Below are positions 26,996-36,112 of a stretch of DNA of 64,000 bases, piece by piece (the first letter of the stretch is position 1; each line of letters begins with the position of its first letter). The stretch is from Limisphaera sp026417315. GTDB taxonomy: Bacteria > Verrucomicrobiota > Verrucomicrobiia > Limisphaerales > Limisphaeraceae. The notes under the pieces were generated by a model. It saw only the letters and a list, made by a program, of their open reading frames with translations, ran no database searches and had not been told where the DNA came from. The stretch covers positions 310,001 through 374,000 of the forward strand of contig NZ_JBMVQY010000002.1 of the NCBI RefSeq assembly GCF_049537125.1. Reading direction: 5' to 3'. The translations under genes were made by a program, and so were the position numbers.

Positions 26996-28810
26996 ATGAA
27001 GAAGACAAAGTCAGCACCGGCCGCAGACGGAGCAGCGGCGACGGTTTCGTACATCAAGCGGGCCTTCCCGGCCTTTTGGCGCCTGGGAACATTTCTCCTC
27101 GTAGCTGCAGCATCAGGCGTACCGCCTTGGCTGTACGGTGCCGTTTGGCACGTGGCCCCGACCGGAGATGATGGTAATCCCGGGACGGAACTCGCACCGT
27201 GGCGCACCATCCAAAAGGGCGCTTCGATGGCCCAGCCGGGCGATGTGGTGGTGGTCCACGCCGGAACGTACCCGGAGCGCATCACGACGGTTCGCGGGGG
27301 CACCAGCCATACGAATCGTATCGTCTTTCGGGCGCAAGGTGTTGTGGAAATGCGTGGGTGGGTCGTTAATCACCCCTTTATCACGGTGGAGGGATTCGAC
27401 ATCACCGGGCACGCGACGACTTCCATGACGGATGCGTATGTGCGTGTCAACAACGGAGGGAGTTTCCTTGAAGTGATTGGTTGCACCATCCGCGACGGTA
27501 TTGGAATCAAGCGGGATGACGTTGTGTTCGTTCCCCCGAACCAGATTCACAGCGCTGTGGGTGGCTTTCTCCAGGCAGGCTTTCGGCATGGACACACGAT
27601 TCTGGTTGCAAGGGGCACCAATGTCACGGTCAACAACGCCGGCACGTTTGTGCTAAGGGAGGTTACCGACACCGTTTTAACGCTTACCAACCAGTCGTTG
27701 CAAGCCGAGGGGCCAAAACCCGCATACATCACGGCGAGCGCCGCTTTTGGCCTGCTGACGGCGGGCGGCACGGAGGGTTGCGTGTTCCGCAGCAACCGAT
27801 TCTCGAACCTCAGCTTTGACTACTGCTTCCTGCAGGGAGTGGGGCACCGGTTGGAATTGAATATCTTCGAGCGCAACAATGGATGGGATATTTTGTTTTG
27901 GGCCGGAACAAATCACGTGATCGCGGGAAATTGGTTCCGGGACTCTGGCTGGGGGGTCTATGACCCCTCGCCTGACATCTTCGACAACTGGCCGGTTCGG
28001 TATGGGAATGTCACGTTCAGCAACAACTTCATTCACAGCTTCATAGGAGTGATCAACGCACAGAAGCGGAATGCAACCGCCAGCGGTCCTTTGTATATTC
28101 GGCACAACGTGTTCGTGGATGTCGGTTGGCTCAGTGTCGTGATGCCGTTTACGTGGATCGAGCAGAATACATTCTTGCGGGTTGCCCGACGGTCCAATGT
28201 CGCGGTCCAGCGAGAACGCCATCCCGTGATTGTGCACGTGTCGAATTATGCGACCAATGCCGTGATCCGAAATAACGTGTTCGTCGATTGTGGCGAGCCG
28301 GTTTGGCCCGTGGGGGTGGAAGGAACGGGGTGGTACGAAATCCTGGGGGATCGATCCACGATCGTGGCGGAGGGCAACTTCGTGGCCGGGGCGCCGCCCT
28401 CTTTTGGGGCGAAAACGAACTGGTCAGAGGCTCCCGAGCTGAACGGAGGTGATCCGGGCTTCGTCAATATCGATGATCCGCTGGGACCGGACGGAGTACC
28501 GTTCACAGCGGACGACGGTCTGCGGCCCAGAGCGGATTCGCGCCTCGTGGGGGCGGGCGTCGGTGGTGTGACGATCGGTGCGTACGAGCTGCCTTACGTG
28601 GAACGTGTGGCTCTGGGCGCAGAGCAGATGGGCGGGAACAGAGTGCGGGTGCGATGGCCGAAGTCGATTTGGCCCTGGACCCTGGAATGGGCATCCGATC
28701 CCGGCGGGCCATGGGAGCCGGTACCGGTCCCGCCCGGAGAGACGAGCGGTGCTTGGGCAGTGGAACTTCCCATGGAAAGTCCAGCAAAGTGGTTCCGTCT
28801 GCGTCGATGA
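26996..28810 (+). CDS. Secreted right-handed parallel beta-helix protein (intact paralogue)
   Basis: 604 aa. The N-terminus MKKTKSAPAADGAAATVSY with the hydrophobic stretch FLLVAAASGVPPWLYGAV is a signal peptide. WHVAPTGDDGNPGTELAPWR and TIQKGASMAQPGDVVVVHAG open the beta-helix; later rungs include FRSNRFSNLSFDYCF, VIAGNWFRDSGW, IRHNVFVDVGWL and VIRNNVFVDCGE. A C-terminal domain after DPLGPDGVPFTADDGLRPRA ends VRWPKSIWPWTLEWASDPGG and WFRLRR, an ending frequent in Verrucomicrobiota secreted proteins. DNA near 28449-28560 is nearly identical to 24875-24985 of the broken copy. Its function is probably in polymer binding, cleavage or epimerisation. Confidence 0.85.
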   Translation: MKKTKSAPAADGAAATVSYIKRAFPAFWRLGTFLLVAAASGVPPWLYGAVWHVAPTGDDGNPGTELAPWRTIQKGASMAQPGDVVVVHAGTYPERITTVRGGTSHTNRIVFRAQGVVEMRGWVVNHPFITVEGFDITGHATTSMTDAYVRVNNGGSFLEVIGCTIRDGIGIKRDDVVFVPPNQIHSAVGGFLQAGFRHGHTILVARGTNVTVNNAGTFVLREVTDTVLTLTNQSLQAEGPKPAYITASAAFGLLTAGGTEGCVFRSNRFSNLSFDYCFLQGVGHRLELNIFERNNGWDILFWAGTNHVIAGNWFRDSGWGVYDPSPDIFDNWPVRYGNVTFSNNFIHSFIGVINAQKRNATASGPLYIRHNVFVDVGWLSVVMPFTWIEQNTFLRVARRSNVAVQRERHPVIVHVSNYATNAVIRNNVFVDCGEPVWPVGVEGTGWYEILGDRSTIVAEGNFVAGAPPSFGAKTNWSEAPELNGGDPGFVNIDDPLGPDGVPFTADDGLRPRADSRLVGAGVGGVTIGAYELPYVERVALGAEQMGGNRVRVRWPKSIWPWTLEWASDPGGPWEPVPVPPGETSGAWAVELPMESPAKWFRLRR

Positions 28811-29584
28811 ATCCGGTCCGAGCAGGCGGCGCGTCGAAACTTCGTCCGGACAAGATGAACCTCTGGGTCATGATCCCACAGGCTGAGCCCATGCGGAAAA
28901 ACCGCAACTGGAGTGAGCCCAGAAAGGCGGTAGGAACCACATGTTGAGAGGGACGACGCCTCTGCGCGAACAACGCAAAGATCAAGTGGAACCCAAAGGG
29001 AGAAGCGGCGCAGGAACCAACCGAGCTGTCACAGTGCCTGCAAGCATGCAGAAGCCCGCAAGGGAGGTTCTGCGCGTAGGGCACGGCCTGTATGCCCCCG
29101 GCGTACGTGGGGAGTTCGCAAGACCGCCCAAAGAGATCGGAGCAATCGCGCGTCTGGGAGTCCACGATGCCGCAGAGCTCCCGTCCGGGGGCCCCCACAA
29201 GCGAAGCAGGGGGCAGCATAACTGCCGCACTGTTCGAGCGGATACGCGATCGGAAAACGTTCGCCAAGACTCGAAACAAGGAGGTACCACGGCGGCTGTG
29301 CGTCCCGGTCAGTGAGGTGTTGCGACCTGTTCAAGCACAGCCACTGGTGGGAATCTGACATGCCCGCTCTCTGAGGGCAAGGCGTTCCCGGTGGCGTGCC
29401 AGCGCATCAGTCCCATGCGAGAGCGCGTTGGTTGCGCACCACAGCATGGCCGGCAAAAGAGCCAGGCCCCCAAGGTGCTTTGGGTACAAAGTGGTTGAAG
29501 CGCGGACGCCGGTGCCGTATAAAGTCAGAAGGAGTTCACCCGATTCGCCGAGCTTTTTGGGCTTTCGTCAGGCAGCTGCGAATA
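28811..29584. other. Intergenic stretch without recognisable gene
   Basis: About 770 bp between the beta-helix gene and the LbH acyltransferase. The open frames here (for example about 28941-29315) give Arg/Gly-rich translations without motifs, signal peptide or ribosome binding site. None of the palindromic repeats is present, unlike most other long gaps. Confidence 0.55.
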
Positions 29585-30349
29585 ATGGCCACAGGAGAGT
29601 TTACCGCCCCGGGCTGGCAGGTTCCGAGGTTGGCTCGCAGGCAACAACCGACTGCGACGGGGCGGATCTGCATTCTCCTGTATCAGTGGCGCCTTTTGCG
29701 TCCGCTCTTGCGAGAAGTGCTGAGGCGGGTCGAGAATGGCGCGATGTTCTCACCAGCGTGGCGCGTGATTGCCCGAAAGTATTACTCTGTCGAGTGGGGT
29801 GAATACTCTTACGTTCCGGACTTCAGCCCCGGCAAGTTACCGCGTGGAACCATCGTGGGCCGCTTCTGCAGCATAGCCGAGGGGTTGGTCGTCCTGAGGC
29901 GCAACGATCCACTGGAATTCCCCTCGCAACATCCATTGTTCTACAGAGGCCGTTTTGGTCTGGCGGATCGGGAGGTGCTGCCGCCGGTTGAGGCCAATCC
30001 GCTGGTGATCGGGCATGACGTTTGGATCGGAGCGAGGGTGACGATCCTGCCCAAGTGCCGAAGCATCGGGAATGGCGCAATCGTCGCCGCCGGTGCCGTG
30101 GTGACGAAAGACGTGCCCCCGTTCACCATCGTGGGGGGAAACCCGGCCCGGCCCATTCGAAAACGTTTCCCGCCGGAGGTCGAGGAAGTGGTGGCGGCTT
30201 CTGAGTGGTGGTTGGAACCGTTGGAGAGGATCGTGAAGCATCTCGATCTGTTCACCGGGCCCCTGACCGGCGAGCGGCTCGAACGATTCCGGAGGGCTTT
30301 TCCTCCAAAGCGCCAAGAGCCGCCGCCAGCGGCACCGCACGCAGCATGA
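29585..30349 (+). CDS. Left-handed beta-helix (hexapeptide-repeat) acyltransferase, copy 1
   Basis: 254 aa. A basic N-terminal helix, RRVENGAMFSPAWRVIARKY, precedes WGEYSYVPDFSPGKLPRGTI, VGRFCSIAEGLVVLRRNDPL, PLVIGHDVWIGARVTILPKC, SIGNGAIVAAGAVVTKDVPP and TIVGGNPARPIRKRF, the classical LbH hexapeptide ladder of the VatD/maltose-acetyltransferase group. Acyl donors in this fold are CoA or carrier-protein thioesters. Two homologues at 35409 and 36113 share the ENGPxFS-type N-terminal motif. The start at 29585 gives MATGEFTAPGW; upstream residues are not conserved. The likely role is O- or N-acylation of the exopolysaccharide. Confidence 0.87.
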   Translation: MATGEFTAPGWQVPRLARRQQPTATGRICILLYQWRLLRPLLREVLRRVENGAMFSPAWRVIARKYYSVEWGEYSYVPDFSPGKLPRGTIVGRFCSIAEGLVVLRRNDPLEFPSQHPLFYRGRFGLADREVLPPVEANPLVIGHDVWIGARVTILPKCRSIGNGAIVAAGAVVTKDVPPFTIVGGNPARPIRKRFPPEVEEVVAASEWWLEPLERIVKHLDLFTGPLTGERLERFRRAFPPKRQEPPPAAPHAA

Positions 30350-30563
30350 AGCCGCTATGGAGCACAGGGCCGCGAGCCCCGCAACTCCAGGGGCCGGGCC
30401 GGGGCGCATGCCCATCGCCCGCGGCCCCTTCCCACCAGGCGCATTCGGACCTCGCGGTTTCCCGTGCAGAAAAAGTTGCCTGTCTGCGCCATCAGGTGGC
30501 AGAGCCCCGGTCGGGCGTTTTGCTCGGACATAGGGGGACCGGCTGATCCGAAATCGTTCTGAC

Positions 30564-32111
30564 ATGTCGCTTCGGAAACAGGTCCTGAAAGGAACCGCCT
30601 CGGTGGCGCTGGGAGAGGGAATCGGCTACGCCGCTTCGTTCCTCCGGAACATGATCCTGGCGCGGCTCCTGAGCAAGGCCGACTTCGGCATGGCGGCGGT
30701 CTTCGGCATGGTCATGAGCCTGCTGGAGTTCACCGCCAAACTGGGGGTTGGGCGATTCCTGATTCGGGACAAGGAAGGAGACGATCCGACGTTCGTGGCC
30801 ACAGGGCACACGGTGCAAGCGGTGGCGGCGGCGATCAGTGCCGCTTGCATACTTGCGTTCGCGCCTCTGCTGGCCCGCTGGTTCGGTATCGCCGAACATG
30901 CCTGGGCACTCATGATCCTCGCCGGGATTGTTCTGTTGCGTGGACTGCAGCACCTGGACGTTCAAAGATTCGAACGGCACCTCCGATTTGGTCCTTCGGC
31001 TGCGGTGGAAGCGGTCCCACAGCTGATCATCACCTTGGCGGCATGGCCGCTGGCCGTCTGGCTGAGAGATTACCGCGCCGTGCTGATCCTTCTCGTGGCC
31101 AAGGCGCTGCTCAGCTTCGTGCTCTCTCATTGGTTGGCGGAGCAGGAATACCGTTTGACCTGGAAACCCGAGTACGGCCACCGGATGTTGCAGTTTGGAT
31201 GGCCGCTCTTGTTGACGGGCTTTCTGATGTTCGGGATCATGCAGGGCGACCAGTTCCTGGTGGCCACCTTCTACAGCATGTCCGACCTGGCACCCTACGC
31301 CGCGGCTGTGACGCTGGTCATGGCGCCGCAGTTCGTGTGGGGGCGGGTGTTCAATTCCGTCGCCTTTCCCCTGGTGGCACGGGTACAGGACAATCCGACG
31401 ATGTTCGCGCTCCGTTACCGACAGGTATTGGGTGTCATGACCCTTTATGCCACGGTTTCTACGGCGGCGTTGATGACCGGGGCCGAGGCCCTGATGCGTT
31501 GTGTGTACGGCCCGAAATACATCGGGGCCGGTCTTTTGATGGCCTGGTTGGCGGCGGTGGCGGCCTTTCGTGCGCTGCGAATGGCAGTGGCGGTCGCCAA
31601 CCTGGCCAAGGGCGATTCGCAGAGTCAGTTGCTTTCCAACCTCGGCCGGGCAAGTTCCCTCCTGCCGGCCTTTTGGTTGGCGTCCCAAGGGCAGCCGCTC
31701 TGGACGGTGGCAGCTTGTGGCCTGTTGGGAGAATTGGTGGCCACGGGGATCTGCGTGTGGCGGTTGCGATCGCTCTACGGTCTGGCCCCAGGCCTGAGTT
31801 TGGGAGCAGTCGTCGGCACCGCGGGGCTGGCCGCCGCTTGCGGCTGGTTGGGACACCAGGTGGCGACTTGGCCGTCATGGGCGGCTCTGGGTCTGGCGGC
31901 CCTGGCTGCTTTCGGTAGTGGCATCGCCACGGTCGCACTTAGAAGGGAGCTTCGGGCTGAAGTTAATGCCCTGCTGGGGCGTTTCCAATCCGTAGGGTTG
32001 CGAGCTGCTCTGCAGTCGTGGTGGACGATGAGCCGACAGTCTGGAGCGGCGACCGGCGCGCCTTCAGGCCAGTTGATGGATCGAAGGCAATACGTTGGCG
32101 ACAAAGCCTGA
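30564..32111 (+). CDS. Oligosaccharide flippase (Wzx/MATE-like)
   Basis: 515 aa, about 12-14 predicted membrane segments between residues 12 and 470. SLRKQVLKGTASVALGEGIG and RNMILARLLSKADFGMAAVF at the N-terminus are typical of the polysaccharide-synthesis flippase family (PF01943/PF13440), as are the polar breaks within helices 1 and 7. It moves undecaprenyl-linked repeat units across the inner membrane for the Wzy-like polymerase at 18927. The C-terminal ~50 residues are hydrophilic and unconserved. It precedes the dehydrogenase/ligase/carrier cassette by 60 bp, so the same transcript is likely. Confidence 0.9.
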   Translation: MSLRKQVLKGTASVALGEGIGYAASFLRNMILARLLSKADFGMAAVFGMVMSLLEFTAKLGVGRFLIRDKEGDDPTFVATGHTVQAVAAAISAACILAFAPLLARWFGIAEHAWALMILAGIVLLRGLQHLDVQRFERHLRFGPSAAVEAVPQLIITLAAWPLAVWLRDYRAVLILLVAKALLSFVLSHWLAEQEYRLTWKPEYGHRMLQFGWPLLLTGFLMFGIMQGDQFLVATFYSMSDLAPYAAAVTLVMAPQFVWGRVFNSVAFPLVARVQDNPTMFALRYRQVLGVMTLYATVSTAALMTGAEALMRCVYGPKYIGAGLLMAWLAAVAAFRALRMAVAVANLAKGDSQSQLLSNLGRASSLLPAFWLASQGQPLWTVAACGLLGELVATGICVWRLRSLYGLAPGLSLGAVVGTAGLAAACGWLGHQVATWPSWAALGLAALAAFGSGIATVALRRELRAEVNALLGRFQSVGLRAALQSWWTMSRQSGAATGAPSGQLMDRRQYVGDKA

Positions 32112-32171
32112 CGAAAAGACAGCGCCCAACACGGTGCGCTGGTTTAGGGCACTCGAGCGAAAGGCTTGCGA

Positions 32172-33314
32172 ATGGATTTCTCATGGAGTGAGGCGCAGCG
32201 TCGGTTTTTCGACTCGATCGAGGCCCTTGCGAAGGCGGAAGTGGCAACCGATCTTGTGATGGCCGATCGGGAAGGCCGGTTCCACCGAGCCGGTTGGGAC
32301 GCATGCGGGCGCGTCGGACTGCCCGGGTTGCCCGTGCCGCGCCGCTTGGGGGGGCTGGAATGCGACGCGCTGACCATGGTGGGAGCCCTCGAGCGGCTCG
32401 GATACGCATGCTGTGACAACGGCTTGCTGTTCTCCCTGCACGCCCATTTGTGGACGGTGGTCACCCCGTTGCTGGCGCTGGGGACAGAGGAGCAAAAACA
32501 GCGCTTTCTGCCCAAACTGGCCAAGGGGCAATGGATCGGCGGCAATGCCATGACCGAGCCGGAAGCCGGGTCGGATGCCTTTGCCCTCCAGACGACGGCG
32601 CGGCGGGAAGGCGATGTCTACGTGCTCAACGGACACAAGAGCTTCGTGAGCAATGCCCCGGTCGCTCATGTCCTCACCGTGTACGCGACGGTAAACCCGG
32701 CCAAGGGGCCGGCCGGTATCACTGTGTTGCTCGTGGAGACCGAGCGGGAAGGGCTGGAGATCGAGCCGGTGAACAAAATGGGACTGCGCACCTCGCCCAC
32801 CGGCGAGGTTCGATTCCGGGATTGTCGCGTGCCTGTGGCCAACCGGCTCGGTGACGAGGGGGCCGGAACATTTGTGTTCATGCGATCCATGACCTGGGAG
32901 CGGGGATGTATTCTGGCCAGCGCGGTGGGCACCATGCGACCGCTGTTCGAAATGTCCCTGCGATTTGCGCGGGCCCGGCGGCAATACGGCCAGAATATCG
33001 GCAAGTATCAACAGGTTGCAGCCCGCCTCGTGGCCATGAAGGAGCGCCTCGAGACCTCGCGCCTGCTGCTGTATCGGACCGCGTGGTTGCTGGCGCAGGG
33101 AAGACCGGCCTATCTGGAAGCTGCCTTGACCAAGCGCCACATCAGCGAGGCTTGGGTGCAAACGTGCGAGGACGCGATCCAAATCCACGGCGGACTGGGC
33201 TACCGGGTGGAAACGGGCCTTGACCGCGAGCTCCGGGACGCGATCGGCAGCCGGCTCTATTCGGGTACGAATGAGATCCAATCCAACCTTGTGGCGTCTT
33301 TGCTGGGCCTCTGA
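32172..33314 (+). CDS. Acyl-CoA-dehydrogenase-like flavoprotein, candidate aminoacyl-carrier-protein dehydrogenase
   Basis: 380 aa, a full acyl-CoA dehydrogenase fold: MDFSWSEAQRRFFDSIEALA, NAMTEPEAGSDAFALQTTAR (FAD and substrate loop), YVLNGHKSFVSNAPVAHVLT, ARARRQYGQNIGKYQQVAAR and AIQIHGGLGYRVETGLDREL. The Glu of the usual YEGT motif is Ser here (LYSGTNEIQ, S364), while Glu243 sits in SMTWERGCILASAVGTM. That is the position used as base in isovaleryl-CoA-type enzymes and, as I recall, in the prolyl-carrier-protein dehydrogenases PltE/RedW/CloN3, which are also ~380 aa. With the adjacent ligase and carrier protein it makes a three-gene cassette. An ordinary fatty-acid role is less likely in this context. 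Confidence 0.85.
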   Translation: MDFSWSEAQRRFFDSIEALAKAEVATDLVMADREGRFHRAGWDACGRVGLPGLPVPRRLGGLECDALTMVGALERLGYACCDNGLLFSLHAHLWTVVTPLLALGTEEQKQRFLPKLAKGQWIGGNAMTEPEAGSDAFALQTTARREGDVYVLNGHKSFVSNAPVAHVLTVYATVNPAKGPAGITVLLVETEREGLEIEPVNKMGLRTSPTGEVRFRDCRVPVANRLGDEGAGTFVFMRSMTWERGCILASAVGTMRPLFEMSLRFARARRQYGQNIGKYQQVAARLVAMKERLETSRLLLYRTAWLLAQGRPAYLEAALTKRHISEAWVQTCEDAIQIHGGLGYRVETGLDRELRDAIGSRLYSGTNEIQSNLVASLLGL

Positions 33315-33373
33315 GAGAGGACCGGCACAACGAGGTCCGGCGGTCGCCACGGGACGATAGCCTGGAATTCCCT

Positions 33374-34999
33374 ATGGAATACTTGTTGCCGCATCTGTTG
33401 CAGCGGTCCGCTGAGCGGTGTCCGGATCGGCCCGCCGTGCGATTCCTCGGGCGCCAATGGAGCTACGCGGAGTTGGAGGCGCGGAGCAACCAGTTGGCCC
33501 GCGCCCTGCGCGAAGCCGGCGTTCGCCGAGGAGACCGCGTGGGATTGTGGCTGCACAAGTCATGCGAGTCCGTACAGGCCGTGTACGGCGTCATGAAATG
33601 CGGAGGAGTTTATGTCCCGTTGGATCCGATGGCACCGGTTCGCCGGGCTGCGTACATTGCGCAGGACTGCGGCATCGAGGTCCTCGTGACCGACGCGGTG
33701 CATATGGCACAACTGGCCCAACTTTGTGAAGCCGGAGCGCCCTTGCGGACCGCCATATGCCTGGAGGAAGCCCCGGCGGAAGGGGTGTGGAGGGGCCGCC
33801 TCCTCGCCGCGGAAGAGGTGCGGCATCAGTCATGCGCGCCGGTGGATTGCTCGGCAGTTGAAAGCGACCTCGCTTACATTCTCTACACTTCGGGCTCCAC
33901 CGGCACGCCCAAGGGGGTGATGATCGCCCATCGAACGTGCCTGACCTTCGTCCACTGGGCATTCCACAAGTTCGAGTTGGGTGCGGAGGACCGGGTCACC
34001 AGCATGGCCCCGCTTCACTTCGACCTCTCCACCTTCGATCTTTACGCCACCGCCAAAGCCGGGGCAATGGTTGTCCTGGTGCCCGAGAAGCTCGCGGCGT
34101 TACCCGTCAAACTGGCGGACCTGTGGCAGGAAGAACGCATCAGCGTAACGTACATGGTTCCCTCCATTCTGAGCCTGTTGGTCCAATACGGCCGCCTCGA
34201 GGCTCACGATTTTTCCGGTCTTCGACTGATCTTGTTCGCCGGGGAAGTGTTTCCCGTGAAGTATCTGCGGAAACTTGTCCGTGCCATCCCGCAGGCGACG
34301 TATTACAACCTCTACGGGCCGACCGAGACCAATGTGTGCACCTATCACCGGGTCCGCCCGGAGGATGTGGCGGACGACGCTCCGGCCTCGCTGCCGATCG
34401 GGCGTGCTTGCGAGAATACGGAGGTGTTCGCACTTGATGAGGAGAACCGGCCGATAACACAACCGGGGATCGAGGGGGAGCTGTGGGTCCGCGGCCCCAC
34501 GGTCGCCCAGGGTTATTGGGGGGATCCGGGCAAAACCGCACGCAGCTTTCAGCAAAACCCGTTGCACAACCGTTATCCGGATCCTGTGTACCGTACCGGA
34601 GATGTGGTCAAACTGGCGGACGACGGGGTTACGTGGCTCTTTCTGGGCCGCCGCGATCACATGGTCAAGAGCCGTGGCTACCGGATCGAACTGGGCGAGA
34701 TCGAGAGCGTTCTATATCGGCATGCGGAGGTGAAGGAAGCCGCGGCCGTGGCGGTGCCGGATGAGCTGGTGGGAAACCGGTTGCATGCGTTCGTGGTTTT
34801 GACAGAAAATGCGCGTGTGACGCTCGGGCTGCTTGCGGCTTTTTGTCAGCAACACCTGCCCCCGTACATGGTGCCGGAGCGGTTCCATCTGCTGGAGGAA
34901 CTCCCGAAAACCTCTACTGGAAAAACGGACCGGCCGGCTCTGGTGCGGGCAGTGGAGGAAAAAGAAACCCGGCGCGCGCGCGGTTCGGCGGAGGGGTGA
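33374..34999 (+). CDS. Amino-acid adenylating (AMP-forming) ligase, stand-alone A domain
   Basis: 541 aa. The NRPS-type adenylation core motifs are in order: YTSGSTGTPKG (A3, near 172-182), HFDLSTFDLYATAKAGAMVV (A4, with the Asp that holds an alpha-amino group), NLYGPTETNVCTYHRV (A5), GELWVRGPTVAQGYWG (A6), YRTGDVV (A7), FLGRRDHMVKSRGYRIELGE (A8) and PKTSTGKTDRPAL (A10, catalytic Lys). There is no condensation or thiolation domain, so it should load a free-standing carrier, most simply the 86-aa protein 57 bp downstream. GPTETNVCT-type A5 motifs recur in L-prolyl ligases such as PltF/RedM, but the substrate cannot be read with certainty here. Confidence 0.9.
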   Translation: MEYLLPHLLQRSAERCPDRPAVRFLGRQWSYAELEARSNQLARALREAGVRRGDRVGLWLHKSCESVQAVYGVMKCGGVYVPLDPMAPVRRAAYIAQDCGIEVLVTDAVHMAQLAQLCEAGAPLRTAICLEEAPAEGVWRGRLLAAEEVRHQSCAPVDCSAVESDLAYILYTSGSTGTPKGVMIAHRTCLTFVHWAFHKFELGAEDRVTSMAPLHFDLSTFDLYATAKAGAMVVLVPEKLAALPVKLADLWQEERISVTYMVPSILSLLVQYGRLEAHDFSGLRLILFAGEVFPVKYLRKLVRAIPQATYYNLYGPTETNVCTYHRVRPEDVADDAPASLPIGRACENTEVFALDEENRPITQPGIEGELWVRGPTVAQGYWGDPGKTARSFQQNPLHNRYPDPVYRTGDVVKLADDGVTWLFLGRRDHMVKSRGYRIELGEIESVLYRHAEVKEAAAVAVPDELVGNRLHAFVVLTENARVTLGLLAAFCQQHLPPYMVPERFHLLEELPKTSTGKTDRPALVRAVEEKETRRARGSAEG

Positions 35000-35056
35000 G
35001 ACAGGATGGCAAGGGGCGCAGCCGCCGCCCGCAAGGTCGGGTGAAGAAGAAAACGT

Positions 35057-35317
35057 ATGGAGCTGAAAACCCAGATTGAACGATTCATCGTCGAGGACGT
35101 ACTGGCCGACGGCCGGGACCGGCTGGAGCCCGGGGAACCTTTGGTGGGCATGGGCGGTTTGCTCGATTCGCTGGGGCTTCTGCGCCTCATCCAGTTTGTC
35201 GAGGAACAGTTCCAGATCCGGGTCGGCGACGGCGACGTGGGCGAAGAGAACTTCGGCTCCCTGGAGCGCCTGGTGGCCTTCGTCGCGCGGAAACAAGCCG
35301 AGGGGCGAGAGCAGTGA
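35057..35317 (+). CDS. Acyl/peptidyl carrier protein
   Basis: 86 aa, the size of stand-alone carrier proteins. The four-helix pattern is clear, and GMGGLLDSLGLLRLIQFVEE places the phosphopantetheine-bearing Ser at residue 38, with DSLGL as the DSL motif. The sequence is acidic overall, as carriers are. It lies between the adenylating ligase and two LbH acyltransferases, so it probably ferries the activated (and perhaps desaturated) aminoacyl group from the ligase, past the dehydrogenase, to a transferase. A phosphopantetheinyl transferase is not encoded in this window. Confidence 0.92.
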   Translation: MELKTQIERFIVEDVLADGRDRLEPGEPLVGMGGLLDSLGLLRLIQFVEEQFQIRVGDGDVGEENFGSLERLVAFVARKQAEGREQ

Positions 35318-35408
35318 GTGGCGCAGCTGCCCCCGGCGGCAAAGGGTCAGGCTGTGGGGGTGAGCTGGTTTTGTCCTCGGCGGAGATGAGGGCGGGTCGC
35401 AGTCACGC

Positions 35409-36104
35409 ATGAGCCCGATGGAATTTGATTCCCAGGGGGCGGGCAAACCGGGAGAGGGAGCGACCTCGCCGGTCGCCCGGTGGATCGCCCGGAACATGTA
35501 TGGCGGGGCGCCGCCGGGCGTGCGCCGGCTTCTACGTTCCCTGGTCATGCGTTGGGAACGTGGACCCGTCTACTCTTGCACCGTGCGCGAACTCCTGGCG
35601 CGATACCACGGGGTGTCGGTGGGCCTCTATTCCATCGGCCCCTGTGAGTCTGGGCCCGAAAGGTTCGCACCCGGGACGGTCATTGGCCGGTACTGCTCCG
35701 TTTACTACACAGTCCGCGTTTTGGCGGAAGACGGCCCCGACCCTGAAATGGGGATTGGCCCCGCTTGGAATCCGTTTGCGCGCCATGCGGCGAGACTTCG
35801 TACGCCCGGCACCGGATTGGTCATTGGCCACGATGTTTACATGGGCCACAACGCGATCGTGTTGCCATCCGTGCGCAGCATCGGACACGGGGCGGTGATT
35901 GGTGCCGGTTCCGTTGTGCACGACGACGTGCCCCCGTATGCGGTCGTCACAGGCAATCCGGCACGCGTGGTCAAATACCGGTTCCGACCCGCCACCATCG
36001 AACGGCTGCTGGCAGAGCAGTGGTGGCTGAAACCAGTGGATGAACTGTTCCGCTCGGGGCTGCCAGTGCAGCGCCCGCTCGAAGAACCCTTGACACAAAG
36101 GTGA
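35409..36104 (+). CDS. LbH hexapeptide-repeat acyltransferase, copy 2
   Basis: 231 aa. It shares with the copies at 29585 and 36113 a basic N-terminal helix and the motif MRWERGPVYSCTVRELLARY, followed by PGTVIGRYCSVYYTVRVLAE, LVIGHDVYMGHNAIVLPSVR, SIGHGAVIGAGSVVHDDVPP and AVVTGNPARVVKYRFRP (hexapeptide ladder). The His in the GHDVYMGHNA rung is a likely catalytic base, by analogy with other LbH enzymes. It is 92 bp after the carrier-protein gene and 9 bp before the next LbH gene. LbH enzymes such as LpxA and LpxD accept carrier-protein thioesters, so this is a candidate acceptor of the cassette's product. Confidence 0.87.
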   Translation: MSPMEFDSQGAGKPGEGATSPVARWIARNMYGGAPPGVRRLLRSLVMRWERGPVYSCTVRELLARYHGVSVGLYSIGPCESGPERFAPGTVIGRYCSVYYTVRVLAEDGPDPEMGIGPAWNPFARHAARLRTPGTGLVIGHDVYMGHNAIVLPSVRSIGHGAVIGAGSVVHDDVPPYAVVTGNPARVVKYRFRPATIERLLAEQWWLKPVDELFRSGLPVQRPLEEPLTQR

Positions 36105-36112
36105 GCGTCCGC